NCBI RefSeq assembly: GCF_000264905.1
Contig: NW_006763152.1
Coordinates: 493,173-557,172, forward strand
Source: Stereum hirsutum FP-91666 SS1
Taxonomy: Eukaryota; Basidiomycota; Agaricomycetes; Russulales; Stereaceae
DNA: 64,000 nt
Direction: 5' to 3'
The position numbers and the translations under genes were made by a program. This document shows, piece by piece, positions 1-11,785 of this stretch (positions are counted from its first letter, which is position 1; the number at the start of each line of letters is the position of its first letter). The notes beneath the pieces were generated by a model. It was not told the DNA's origin, searched no databases, and worked only from the letters and a program-made list of their open reading frames with translations.

Positions 1-1074
1 GATCCCTAACGAGCGGGAGCGATAGCATTCGCGTGGTGTTTATTTGGGCGTTATTGCACGTCGTCGAGTCGCGAGGGTGTTATACGGCGTGGCGTGTGGC
101 GGGCAGGGATGACGACACGTGTGAACGAGGCACATAGACAGACAATACAAATTGGGGATATAGTCAGCGATCAAAAGAATTCACTCCTGCAAAGCGTACA
201 CCGCCACAAAGACGATGCTTAGCCGATGAATAAATGAAATCGGTCCAACTTCTCGGGCTAAACCCACTGGTAAGCCTCCGAGAAGCACCATACGCCACAG
301 ACCGACGGCATAATGAAAGCTGGCTGAAATACTACAGACAAAAACATCGCGATATTGGGACTGCGTCCGAACTGTAGTGTCGCCCCGATACATACCGCGT
401 GAGAGCATCTCTGTGGCAGTTAGCGGCCGCCAGCGATGAGAAGCACGAAAGTACAAGTCGCGCGGGCATCATCCATCAAAACTCCATCAGGGCGAACAAT
501 CGAAGCGCAAGCCGAGAAGAGCTCTTCCTCTTCCTTTGAACGAACGCATCGAGAACGCAGTTGGTTCCTTCCGCACCGCATTGGACAAGGAAGAGCAGTG
601 CACGAAAGGTGGACCTCGGCCTGGACACTCAGCGCAATATAGGGACGAAAAGAGACCATCCATCCGCTCCACTGTGGACCACTTGAATGACACTATTGCT
701 CAGTGCAGAGTACACACCTGTATACTCTTCCGAGTCGGATCCTCATGCGTCGAAACGCGTGCAACAAAGTGCGGGGGTGTCGAATAAAATTAGACTTGAT
801 GGCAATGCAAACAAGGTGCCGTTCGACGGCGAACAGCAGTACTTACTGATAGCAATGGACACCTACAACTCGAATAAATTCGAGTGATGTCGCCAGCAAG
901 ACGAACACACGAACACGACGGCAACTGTTCTCCACCGATTCTGGAGACGCGGAAGGACAATTCTAAAGGGACATTTCCCGAGCAGCATCGGATTGATGAG
1001 AGGAGACCGTTAGGGTTCTGCTCAGAGCTCAAGGCATCAAGAATGTAGGACAACCCCAAGACGACCGAGACGAG
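1..1074. other. Intergenic stretch, no gene recognised
   Basis: Several short open frames exist on both strands, but none shows a family motif, coherent splice signals or a hydrophobic pattern that I recognise. This is 3' flank of the transporter gene that begins at 4227 on the minus strand. The distal end of that gene may reach slightly into this stretch. Confidence 0.4.
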
Positions 1075-4000
1075 TCAACCTCTCACGCCCACGCTCCACA
1101 ACCTGCTGATATGCATATGCACTCTGATAGCTGCGTGATCTGAACACCCAGGCAGGAAGCCAGAAGCCCAGCCAGGAACAAGGGATGTTGCAGAAGTGCG
1201 AAGTGATCAACATCACTGAAGTCGGAATGTATGCACCGCACAAAAACATACTGATAGGAACCGACTGGTTTTTCCAAGACACAAAAGAAGGGAGAGGGAA
1301 CGCACCAGAGATGGCGATACTGACGCCGGTGATGTTCAAGGGCGTAAGCTCGTCACCGAAGACCCAGGCCGAGACAGTGATGGTGGCGACCTCCTTCGCT
1401 ATCCCTGCAATCGACATGGGAACGACGCCGATGCGCTGGATGATGCTATTCGAGTCAAGTCATTGCGCCCAAGTCGATGCATTCAGGATGTGGGTCGCAG
1501 CGATTGTGGAAGGTTTTAGACGCGTGTGGTGGTGGTGCCGAGCGCGAACGCGTCCACATATTGGAAAGGCAGTTTATGATGCATCAAGGGGTCGGTCAGT
1601 CATCAAGTGTGTCGGACCATACCGCATGCGAGACGAAGGCCACACACGCCACCGCCAGAGTTATGCGCATGACATGTTGCGTTTGACGGTGACAGTCATT
1701 CGAGTGACAAGAGCGCGTGGAAAAAGAGCGGAACAAAAGTAAGCAATTTATCGGGCAGGCGGGGAATATGTCTCGTAATGTCGAATAGGCGTATGACGCG
1801 GGAAAGAATGATGACAGGAAAGGAATGAGACGTACTAATACTCACTCAGCACCATACTGAAGCCCAGCATTCCAGGGATCAACAAGCTGACGCACGTGGT
1901 CGTAGCCTGTCCGACACTGCTGAACCATTTTTGTTCGCGGAACAAGCCAACCCAGTCGTCCACGAACATACTGATGACGCCGAGCGTGACGGCCATGATA
2001 GGACTGAGCCACCAGATCGTAGCGGCTGGATTGTCCAAGCCCTGTTTCGAAAATTAAACTCAGAACATGATGGGTATGAAAGGAACGAATCATGCCATAC
2101 CATTTTTCGGTCTCTCAACAACACCTGCGTTAGCGCCCACCTAAAACCGCCGCTCAGGCTCGCACTCATGACCAGGATGAAACCGACAAGAACGAAGTGC
2201 GTCTGAGTGAAGACCATAAGGAGCACGCCGGAAACGATGAGAAAAATAACGAAGACGAGACGCCATGACGGTTGCTCCAGCTTGAAAAGAAAGGCGAAGA
2301 GGAGAACGAATATCAAGGACGAGGATTTACACATGGCTATTTTGGGTGCACTCGTTAGACAGGTGTCTCGACGGGATGGGTGACGAGAGAGAAGACGCAC
2401 TGTAGAATGATAACGTGATGGTTTGAAGGGAGACATTGGACAATCCGATGTCCAGACCAGTCATGACACCTGTCGGGGCCGCTTTTTGCCTAGGAAAATA
2501 GACGATGGTAAGCACGGGTAATGTTCTCGGCAGTTCGTTCAACAACCAACGAGTACGACATTCAAGCCAGAATTCGATGACACCGGGAAATACGATCGAA
2601 CTGTGGTTGCAGGACATTCTCCGACTGGCTATTGTAGTCCCACGACCGACACCAGACCATGAAATTTCGTGCTAGGCTTGTCGAAGCGCCGGGTATTCCG
2701 CTCGTTACCACCCCTCAAATTCCGCAAGTATTCGTCTGCACAAGGCAAGGACGGGCGCCCAGGGGATCGCACTAGCATGAACTACTAGACTTCCGAGAAT
2801 ATCACTAGTGCTTGCACGGAAGGACTCGAAATAATTCCGCGGGCCTCTGTGGCGCAGAAGCCACCTCGCTAGGAGTTTTAGAGACTTCAGTGGCGTGTGG
2901 TAGTACTGTCTTCCCGTTAAGCTACATCCGCTTTGAAGAGAAGCTTTCCCGAGTATATCATATCTGCTAAGCGATAGCCTAGGGGGTGTCAAAGCGGAAG
3001 ATGAACCGCATGGAGCAGGCAGAGTCATAATTGAATATCCACGGGCTTTGAACGACTACCGTCCGTGAGATGAGCGGTAGGATGACATTCAAGCTATCGC
3101 CGCTTGGTTCGTGGGTAGCTTCCAATCGAAACATAGATCTCGAAAACCAGAACCACAACTGTGTTCTGTTATTGCAGGATCCTCAACGAGGACCCCGGGA
3201 ACTATTCACGGATGTAGTGCGAATCTTTGCAACGGACGTGGGTTCACTCACAGACGGATGAGTGGAAAAGTGCTTGTGAGGCCACCACACTGCATCAAGG
3301 GAAGCCTTATGGCCGACCGAGGCTTGTTTGTTCTCTCGATAGACCATGCAGCTGGGTGCCAAACCACAAACCACCGAACAGACAGAGTTTCGGCGGCGCC
3401 GAGCATAGTTCGTCAATGGACCGTGACAACGCGATCCTTGTAAGTCCGTTTCACGACCACAAGTAGTCGCGCGATTTAGCAGCCGATCGTGCACCCCCTC
3501 CAGCATTTGAAGAGACAGCCATGCATACGAAGAGACGCTAAGAGAGTGACCTCCGAGCGGAAGCTAGGAAGAGGTGAAAACTACTCACATCCACTGTTTC
3601 CTGTCTGGGTCCAGTTTTGGCCGGAACACTCTGGGCATCCCGAATCGTAGCGCGCTCGCCAGGATAAATTGGACGATCATTTGCGTGAACGTAGCGAATA
3701 GCGGGTATGGGAAACCGAAACGTTCTGGCGAGAACATATATTTATTGTAGAGGGATATTAGAAGGCCGAATGTGAACCTTGATCGGCAAAAGCAAGAGTC
3801 AGAGTCCAACAGAGAGCACGAAGGGCCAGCACATCGCGAGTGGGTATAGACAATTGGGCGAAGGTATAAGCAAAGTCGACGACGAATAGAACCGAGAAAG
3901 GCGTGAGCACAAGGAGCGGTACATCAGAGCTGGACAAACGCACCACGCGGCAATAAAGATAGCATTAATCACAGCATTTCGCCACCACAGTCTCTTCTTC

Positions 4001-4227
4001 TCTGCCTCGCTCGCGAGATGCAGATCGGAAACTTCGCCCTCTACGCTCCTCCGCCATGGCACGCTCTCGTCCTGCTCGTCATAAGCGCCTGAGACCTCGA
4101 GAACCGTCGAGACTGGAGTATCTGCAAGTCGTATACCGTGTTCTGGTGGAGGGTAAGTATCAGGAGGAGAATAAGCTGGAGGGTCGTCGATGTGTGGCCC
4201 TCCGTCTGTGTACGCGCGAGTAGACAT
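1075..4227 (-). CDS. Triose-phosphate/nucleotide-sugar transporter family protein (TPT, SLC35C2-like)
   Basis: Predicted multi-pass antiporter of the drug/metabolite transporter superfamily, which usually acts in Golgi or ER membranes; the substrate cannot be told from sequence. Deduced exons run 4227-3944, 3777-3589, 2489-2401, 2336-2101, 2041-1836 and 1445-1306, plus a short uncertain last exon. The reading phases of all six agree. An acidic cytosolic N-terminus of about 80 residues is followed by family signatures: SLYNKYMFSPERFGFPYPLF, TGLDIGLSNVSLQTITLSFY, MCKSSSLIFVLLFAFLF and KEVATITVSAWVFGDELTPL. The ATG at 4227 opens the only frame that leads into the first helix. Introns 3588-2490 (1,099 nt) and 1835-1446 (390 nt) are unusually long. 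The last exon, and therefore the stop, is a guess. Confidence 0.9.
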
Positions 4228-4454
4228 GGATGAAGCTCAGACTTCGACAGCTTTCGTGTTCGAGCAGACAAGCATGCGTGGGAATAGAATACGGCAACGG
4301 CCGTATCGACGGACATTCGAGTTGTTGTGGCCACAAATGAGTCCAGCTCAGGCCGTGAAGAGATAATATATCGAGAAAAACATGAAAAAAATGAAATGCA
4401 TATAGTACTAACATATGAGAACACGAATTAGTCCAAGCCCGGCTCCTGTGCCTT

Positions 4455-5917
4455 TCAAAGCCTTCGCCTCTGCGCCACCCTTCCCTGGTCATCATCGGCC
4501 GACTCGTCTCTCTGCTGCTTGGGAGGTCTGCCTCGTGGAATGTCCTTGCCGCAACTACCCTCGTGAGTCTTGCAGATATCACTCCGAGAGAAAGTAGCGA
4601 GACACTTGGGACAAGCGTGTGGCTTTTCTCCCGTGTGAGTCCGCATGTGGCGCGCCACATCCCGTGTGACCACCTTCCCGCAACCGGGCCACTTGCATTT
4701 TTCCCCGTTCTTCGTTGTGTTGTCCGCTTTCTTCCCTACTCTCACTTTCTTCCCCGCCACCCCTTCTTTCTCTCTTCTCTCGTTGTTTCTGTCTGTTGCT
4801 CTGGAATCAGTGACTGGCAGGGTTAAATGCCCACAGCAAAACCTACTAAGCCATTCACTGCTGGGTCCTGTTTCGGGGACTTCCCTGGACTCAGGCCTGG
4901 TTTGAACTTGGTAGGTTTTGCTGTGGGCGTGCGCTGTGGTCTTGGTCAGAACCAGACGAGACTGAAAATTTTCGGCATTGTATATACCTTCGTTGGCGAT
5001 ACTTATTTCGCTATACTCTCTATTCGTTTCGCCCGGCGGGTCCGCGCCTTCGACGCTGCTGCAACACGCCACCGAACCTTCGTCGCTCGTGCTTTCTTCT
5101 TCCTCTTCCCTTTGGTCAGCGGGGTTGTCGACCATCTCGATATCCTCAAGTTGTCCATTGTACGCGGTATACGCAACGCCCGCGTAGGACTCAACGTTGG
5201 ACGGAGTTGCAGTGGCGGCGAACTGAGTCGGTTCGGTTTTGGACAGGGACTCGATCATGCTCAGGATAGCTTCGTTGAAGGTGCAGTAGAGGTCGGTCGA
5301 GGGGACTGGGGCAACGGTCGCCGATTGAGCTGGGTGTTGATCTACCGCAGTCAGAGTGTTTGAAGTGGTAGCACTATCGGCCGGGCTGGGTAGAGCGAGC
5401 TGGTCGGCAACGGGTTCGACGTCCTAGGTGTGTTCGGTGTTGTTATTTTGTTGCTCGTTCTTTTGTCCATCAATGCACATACGAACCTTCCCTGTCTTTC
5501 CCGTTATTTCCTCGTCGTCATAATCGTCCATGCATTGAGGGCCGGGGAGATATCCCTACACGATGATCGGCAGCCATTCAGCACGCCATACAATTACAAT
5601 ACCATCAACTATGCACATACCATCGCTACAGAGATCAGATTGTTCTCTTCCTGATCCTCCTCGCTCTTGTCTACATTCCGGGTGCCCCCGAACGTCGAAA
5701 ACGCGTCGAGCGACGCGTCGCGATCGATATCGGAATGGGATACGACTCCACTCGTACTATTTACACCCGTGCTAGTAGTAGTAAGGCTACTCGGCCCAGT
5801 ACTGCCAGGCTCGGAGCATATATCAGAGAACGTGAATGCGTTCTCAGCTATATGCTCTATACGAGCCCATTCATCCTCTTCTGGAGAGTGCGCGGCAGTG
5901 CTGGGGGACATCAACAT
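4455..5917 (-). CDS. C2H2/C2HC zinc-finger protein (family copy 1)
   Basis: Likely DNA-binding nuclear regulator. The C-terminal exon (about 5427-4455) encodes two adjacent zinc fingers: CKWPGCGKVVTRDVARHMRTH, then CPKCLATFSRSDICKTHEGSC, whose last ligand is Cys (C2HC). They are joined by a TGEKPH-type linker and followed by a basic GRPPK tail. A Glu/Ser-rich acidic region precedes the fingers and could be an activation domain. The first exon starts at the ATG at 5917 (MLMSPSTAAHSPEEDEW...) and leaves near 5620. A small internal exon near 5550-5485, bounded by plausible tag|G and AAG|gttcgt sites, may lie between. A 17-bp perfect inverted repeat (4829-4845/4912-4928) is inside the coding frame. 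Related genes sit at 42398-43656 and 47297-48576. Confidence 0.75.
4829..4928. repeat. 17-bp perfect inverted repeat around a 66-bp loop, inside an exon
   Basis: Bases 4829-4845 (GCCCACAGCAAAACCTA) recur as the exact reverse complement at 4912-4928. The whole 100-bp segment stays open in the zinc-finger reading frame. It could be a tiny foldback insertion domesticated as coding sequence, or the edges of an unrecognised intron. Confidence 0.7.
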
Positions 5918-7763
5918 CGTGGTGACGAGTAGGGATGGGGAATTGGGCGGGTGGCGCGTCGCGTCGTTTATAGGATGTGAAATGAGCGTGGGCGTGAGCG
6001 TGTCTGTTCACGTGGGGTGAGCTGGATTGGGAATGGTTCTTTTTTTGCACACGCCATAGATTTATGGAAATTCGAATTGTTGCTCTGAGCGATCCTTGCA
6101 CCTGAATCTGCTTCCTGGCTACTTTGTCGCCTAGCATTCACGCTTATCGTAGCTCATAGAGGACCTCTCTTTTCTAACATGTTCATAAATCCTTAAATGT
6201 CGTTCGCTACGACAATTTAGTGGAACTTTTTCAGGACACACACTGGGCCACACCGGGGTGCCACTTGGACTCCTCTGTCGAAGCGATGGATAACTGTACT
6301 TTGCTCTCACTCACGAACTGGTCTCTAAACGAGTACGCAAAGGTACTGGAACCTCCTTTGTCCGCTTCGTATTGGGTATTGGTAGAGAAGCTGCCAGTCT
6401 TGTTTCCTGAAGCTGTCCACACCTCCAAAGTAGAACACCGTGGAGTATGGGCCTCCAGCTAGTCATTCCGGTCGAGATCTTTGCTGTTCCTGTCCCTGTT
6501 TGACACAATTCTCTTCACGGCGCGTAAATTGAATCATCAAAATTCAATCCGGATGATGAATACAGTCTTGGGCGAGACAAACGGATAAGGTGTGGGAAGA
6601 CAATAAAGTACCTCTCTTTTGTGTCATGTCTTCTAGGATTCTTTCGCTCATGCTTCATTCCGTGTACAGGATCGCACATAAAACTCTTCTCAGATGAGTA
6701 CTCCTTGCAGAGACCGAGCGGGCCACGTCGGTGCCCTATCCTTCCTCGCGAAAGGAACCAGAGGTTATAAATTTGAGGAGGCTATGAAGGTGCGATGTCG
6801 ATGGTAAGACGGAAGGCCCGCACAGGGCCGATGGCTTGTGTGTCCTTCTACTGACTTTTGACCCACTTCACTTCTGTAAGCTCTTCAATCTACTCATTTC
6901 CCTCCGTGGTCGTTACCTCTTTGACAACCGAAGAGTTGATATTCGCCTCGTGCAGATACTCTCCTCAAATCCATCACCTTTAGTGTTTGACTCTGCCGCT
7001 TTCCGAAGTTATGACGTGCACGGGCGTTGAGCTCTTAGTGGCGTTGGCCGGTCTCGCTCCGACTACACGACAGCCACAGCGCCATTTGGTACTGATTATT
7101 TTGAAAGTTGGTTCGTACTCTTTTCTCTGCTCCTCATCACTCCACGTCTTATGCTACTAGCGTTGACAATGTGTACATTCCAGCCGTACGGACGGCGCCT
7201 CAGGTCAGAAGAAGTCTCAGGAAGTGGCAACTTCGAGCGCGAATTCTTGAAGAAAGGGCTAGGATGGTCACTCTGGGTCAGTTCAGGTTCGCTAAGCGAA
7301 TGTCCCCGTCGGAATCTGTGTGTTGATTGTCTTCAGAGACATCCGGATAATGAATTAGCTTTCGCCATATCACTACACACTTTCACGGCATTCCGTTTCC
7401 ACGCACTCAGAGCCACCACGCCTGACACTAGACAGGGTTTTGCCCACAATAATATTTACCAACGCATAAAGTATCGCCGCCCCCGTTCATTCGCACTCTA
7501 CTGTCGACGATGCTCCCAGAGTAACGGTGCCAAGACGCCCTCTGAATCAAAACACCCCATCCTACGTTACGCTCGACGTCTTCATATTCCCACCTCCACC
7601 GTCTCCTTAACCACCACACCCAAGATGATCTCGTCGCTTCAATTTCTTGGCCGGCTACCGCACGAAATCATGGTAGATGTTCCGAGGACCTGAAACGTTG
7701 GCAACGTGTAGGACTAGGGCACCCACTCTCACTTGCTAACTCTTCGTCACCCCCCAGATACCC
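5918..7763. other. Intergenic, a few weak coding-like scraps
   Basis: I recognise no gene with confidence. Around 7625-7720 (+) a peptide reading FLGRLPHEIMVDV resembles the start of an F-box, followed in a shifted frame by EDLKRWQRV; this could be an F-box relic but is too short to call. A minus frame at 6460-6230 is polar and Ser/Thr-rich, without an identifiable family. Confidence 0.3.
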
Positions 7764-7864
7764 TCAAACGTCTTCTTTGCTGAGCTTTGAACCACCGATC
7801 TCGATGACTGAGTCGGTGGTCGTAGAGCTTCGAGTATCCCTTAGCGATTCTTTCCAGTCGAACG

Positions 7865-9470
7865 TCATCGTGAACGTGGGGGGTGTGGGCGTGTGGGCTG
7901 GGCTTGGCAGCCTAAGATCCGTGCTTTCGTAGGAGTGTGGGGGGTTCGGTGTCTCCTCCTTGGTACCGTTTGATGTGTCGCTATCCGAGGAGTCTGACTG
8001 TATGAGCTTACTTGCTGGTTCGAAAATAATGGCGGATAACTCATTGTTGGCATTGTTCGCTGAAATGACCTCTCCGAATGTTTTTTGAGGGATACCAAGA
8101 TGACGATAATGGTCGGGTAGATGCCCTAGTCAGACATATTGTTCAATTTACTGTGGAAAGTGTAAGGAAACAGCAAACATACCGCAAGGTGGACCATGAA
8201 GTCATCATAAACGGTGAAGAACGTATGGACACCGAGCGTCTGCCGGTAGCTCGTAAGGTGCCCGACGTAGGCGGCAAGATATACTGGGTGCAAAATCGAA
8301 AAATAAGGCCTGGATAATGTAGACTCAACATCAATGCAATTTACTCACCGAGCCAAGCGAGGCAATAAATCATGCTAGACTCGACTAGAACGATTAAGAT
8401 CCACATTGTAGTTGTGCGATGAAGACGAGTAAGTCCAGCGCTCCTCAAAAGTGCCCGGTGTTCCCTAGAGTGAAATGGTATGAGTCTGTTACAAGCTCGG
8501 CGTCGAGCCGACTGACCATGCTTTTTGTCCTATGATCACTGTTGTCCAAGCATTGGTAAACAGAGAAATAAATATGGCCACTTGAGTCAAGAGAGCGAAC
8601 TCTGAAATTGGGATTCCGTTCTCAATGACTACGGGGCCATAATATGGAAGAGTCGCAGTGTAGATGAACAGTGCCATCTCAATCGCTATACCAAGAAATA
8701 AAGAGTATCCGCCCGACATATCAGGTGGATCGAGACGTACTAAACATCAAGGAACGCACCGAATGTCACACCGCTGGCGACCAGGATCCATGATTTGGCC
8801 CTTCTTCCTGAAACTACCCAAGCCCTCCACACGACGATCGTATCATTAAGAATGAACTACGTAAAACGAAGACAAAAACCGAAGAATAGCTTGTCCGTAA
8901 GTCAATGATATCAAAGGCAATAAATAAAGAAGAGGATACTTGCGTTCACAAGACTCAAGTGAGGTCCAGCGATGAAAGTAGCTTGCTCGAACGCGTGAGA
9001 ATATATAAACTTGTCCAATTCGTCTTGGAGAGAACCTGGTGTCGAAAGTAGCACCTCGTTGATGGCAACTGCGATATCGGCAGAGATAATATAGCGAGTG
9101 ACGACGAGTTTTAGGACCCACAAGCACGTGGAGACGCAAAACATTGTTCCTGTCATTAGCAACATAAAGACGCTCGCGCGCGTAGTAAAACCCCGTCGCC
9201 TTGAGTGAAATAAATCATCGTTAAATTTTCTTATCGACAAGACGACGTACCATATAAGGCATGTCGAGGAGAAGAAAACCATAACATAGAAGCCTTGAGA
9301 CAAGGTATAATTGCATATGTGAGCTTGAGAATGCAATCGTGAGAGGCAGAGGGACATCACGAACCGTACACCAATGTGGAGGTTATGAGAGGAAGAAGAT
9401 TACCCTGGAATTCCAGTTGTGTTCTTTCTCCGATGAATGAATCCACGTCATCGGTGGTGATGATTGGCAT
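7865..9470 (-). CDS. Seven-TM basidiomycete membrane protein, family I, left copy (frameshifted tail)
   Basis: Multi-pass plasma- or endomembrane protein of a large, functionally uncharacterised agaricomycete family. Exons begin at the ATG at 9470 (MPIITTDDVDSF...); a longer upstream start exists, but this one matches the paralog at 13514 in length. Recognisable pieces, in order: FTTRASVFMLLMTGTMFCVS, then an extracellular loop, then NDTIVVWRAWVVSGRRAKSW, FIYTATLPYYGPVV, FTNAWTTVIIGQKAW, WILIVLVESSMIYCLAWL and GIYPTIIVILVSLK. The exon after HLSLVN leaves through a GC donor (8943/8942). After LVSLK a run of six T (8081-8086, + strand) is one base shorter than the paralog, so the frame shifts and the tail ends at 7865. 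Without the shift the frame would run to 7764. It is either decaying or carries a homopolymer sequencing error. Confidence 0.75.
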
Positions 9471-9773
9471 CCTCGCTGTGCCTATGACTGGGATATCGAA
9501 TGAGGTGGAATGGATTAGAGGGTTTGTCGGAGAACCCTGGTGGGGATCGCCTCGAAGGACAGGCATTCCTCAAATACCGTGAAGGCCGTCTTATATATTT
9601 ATATCTAGTGACAACACAGACGTATGAAACCTGTGACGGAACAAATCTCATAGATTAATTATCCCACAATGTGCGTTTTCGCAGAAGACAGAATGAGCGG
9701 GAACACACTCCACAACAACATGCCCGAAGCCGGTCTAGCCTCTCGTGGTAGCGCTGCTGGTGGAACCGCCTCT

Positions 9774-10552
9774 CACGGCGGGGGAACCACTATTTAGAGC
9801 ACGCCAAAGGCATTTCTATTGCGAAATCTATATTTTATACATAGAGGGGAAAATGCAGTCGTCTAAATACCATATTTAGCGTATTTTGATGTGCAATCTA
9901 TAGTTTTGCTTTGGATCTTGCTTCAGAGCTTCCCATGTCGGAGGCTGATGAAAGAATATGGACCCGAACAAATATTAATATTTGGACTAGAGTTTACAGC
10001 ACTCCAAAGGAAGAGCTATATATTTTATTTTGATCACAATATTGCGGCAGTGAAAGCCAGCCTTTGGAGTGCTCGATTTGGTGCACCAAAGATAAACAAT
10101 CGAGCTGGATATGGAGCTCGCTATAGTTCAACTTTGGAGTAAATCAGCCACGTGGCACCCTCTGATTGGCTGACTCATCAACGAACCTCTAAAGTTTAAC
10201 TATAGCGAGCCCCATATCGAGCTCAATTGTTTATCTCTGGTGCACCAAATTGAGCACTCTAAAGACTGGCTTTCACTGCCGCAATATTGTGATCAAAGTA
10301 AAATATATAGTTCATCCTTTGGAGGATTGTAAAGTCTAGTCCAAGTATTATCATTCGTTCGGGTCCATATTCTTTCATCAGCCTCCGACATGGGAAGCTC
10401 TGAAGCAAAATCCAAAGCAAAACTATAGATTACACATCAAAATACGCTAAATATGGTATTTAGACGATTGCATTTTCCCCTCTATGTATAAAATATAGAT
10501 TTCGCAATAGAAATGCCTTTAGCGTGCTCTAAATAGTGGTTCCCCCGCCGTG
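9774..10552. mobile_element. ~780-bp palindromic foldback/MITE-like element
   Basis: The left arm (9774 to about 10138) and right arm (about 10190 to 10552) are near-perfect reverse complements. They leave only about 50 bp of spacer, which itself contains a 7-bp inverted repeat. Termini read CACGGCGGGGGAACC at the left and its complement at the right. TCT trinucleotides flank the element (9771-9773 and 10553-10555), compatible with a 3-bp target duplication. The CAC terminus and 3-bp duplication resemble CACTA-type elements, but no transposase is present, so it would be non-autonomous. The interior is AT-rich. The paralogous locus near 13737-13743 lacks it. Another TCT at 9741-9743 makes an alternative left border possible. 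Confidence 0.85.
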
Positions 10553-11059
10553 TCTTTTCATCTGACGCAGAAAAGCTGCATGGATCTATAGCAAATGCGT
10601 ACCTCTTCTATTCATATTATCCAACTCCGCAGACAGCTATTCGTACCAATATTGCCCACTTCAAATTTTTGCGCGACTGGCTGGCTTTGAGGTCATACGC
10701 ACCTATTTGCGGACAGTCTTTGCCTTGTCCTTATCGGACTCCCTGCTATCCAAACAGAGTTTATTCAGCGTAGGACTCCTTACCTCGCACCTGAGTCGAC
10801 GCACGGGCATGACGGCATTCATATGTCAAAAGATTACGCTGAGACGCTCCGTCTTCATCATGGGATTACATTTATCGATGATGAGAAGCAGGAGAATTCG
10901 TGTAGGTTCCCGAGTTTGGTGTATTAGCCCCCCATAGTGCAAATGCCCGAAGATATCCTCTGCATGAAGAACAAACACTCGCCTTCCATTCATGCTCCAA
11001 TACCCACACATATTAAACTTCCATACCCCACATTCCGTCCCAGTGCTCATTTTCCTGTC

Positions 11060-11200
11060 CAACTCGCATCACCGCCGACCCAAACCTATACTCATCGCGG
11101 GGACTAACCCAAGACAAAGATCCACTCACGGCGGCAGGCGCTCAACCATGCCATCTTGGTTTCGACGGGCACGAGGAAGCCTTGCTTTTTGTGCTGGAAC
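11060..11200 (-). pseudogene. ATG5 C-terminal relic
   Basis: The reverse strand reads QGFLVPVETKMAWLSACRRE followed by WIFVLG and a stop. This aligns with the last exon of the intact ATG5 at 14427-16078 (QGVLAPFEAEMAWIGACMAG, then ADGWVN). The putative 3' flank also matches: 10920-11060 resembles 14280-14440 over stretches such as TTAAACTTCCATACC. No upstream ATG5 exon can be found between 11200 and 11785. This is a truncated duplicate with no likely function. Confidence 0.8.
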
Positions 11201-11785
11201 GTGAGCGTGTATGACGATTAGGAGGTATCAGAGCATTCAACGAGATGTGAAGGGATGGAGTGGTGGGGAGGGGCGAGCACAGCATGCATACAAGCCTGGA
11301 AACTCTGCGATCAGCATAAGCACTCCGGGCAATTCCAATCGAACGCGAGCAAGTGATCTTCACAGGGGAGGATTAGATCTGGGAGAATGTCGACGCATGG
11401 GCGTGGAGAATAACGGCAGGCTTTCCTCGGAGACAAGAGATTCACTCCTGAAGTAGGTTCCGAACAGGAGGTGTATCTACCTCACATCGCCTGTCTGAAA
11501 AAATGATAAAAGACAGTGGCGAGACCCTGATGGATGGAGCGAACATGAGAAGCAAACAGCGCGTTATGAAGCAGATCGACATGTGTAAGGTATGAACATA
11601 CATCCGTGAGCGAATGATAGACTTCTGAGAAGAATTACCTACGGGGACACGGTCGCGAGAGTCGAAGGTCAACACGATGATGGTAATAGTATTGGCACGG
11701 GCTGTGATGAACTCACAATGTATTCATGATCCACATTCCAATGATTCCTCTCTCGTCGTTTGATAGTCTATCAAACTCTTCCATC
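11201..11785. other. Junction of the tandem duplication
   Basis: Lies between the ATG5 relic and the 3' end of the right seven-TM gene. The first part should correspond to the last ATG5 intron but has diverged beyond recognition. A minus frame at 11675-11442 is open without identifiable homology. Confidence 0.3.

Noticed and set aside
1185..1742. 185-codon plus-strand open frame
   Set aside because: It lies antisense to well-supported transporter exon 6 and its flanking introns, and shows no family motif.
7625..7720. F-box protein gene
   Set aside because: Only about 13 residues plus a frame-shifted piece resemble an F-box; no leucine-rich or other downstream domain.
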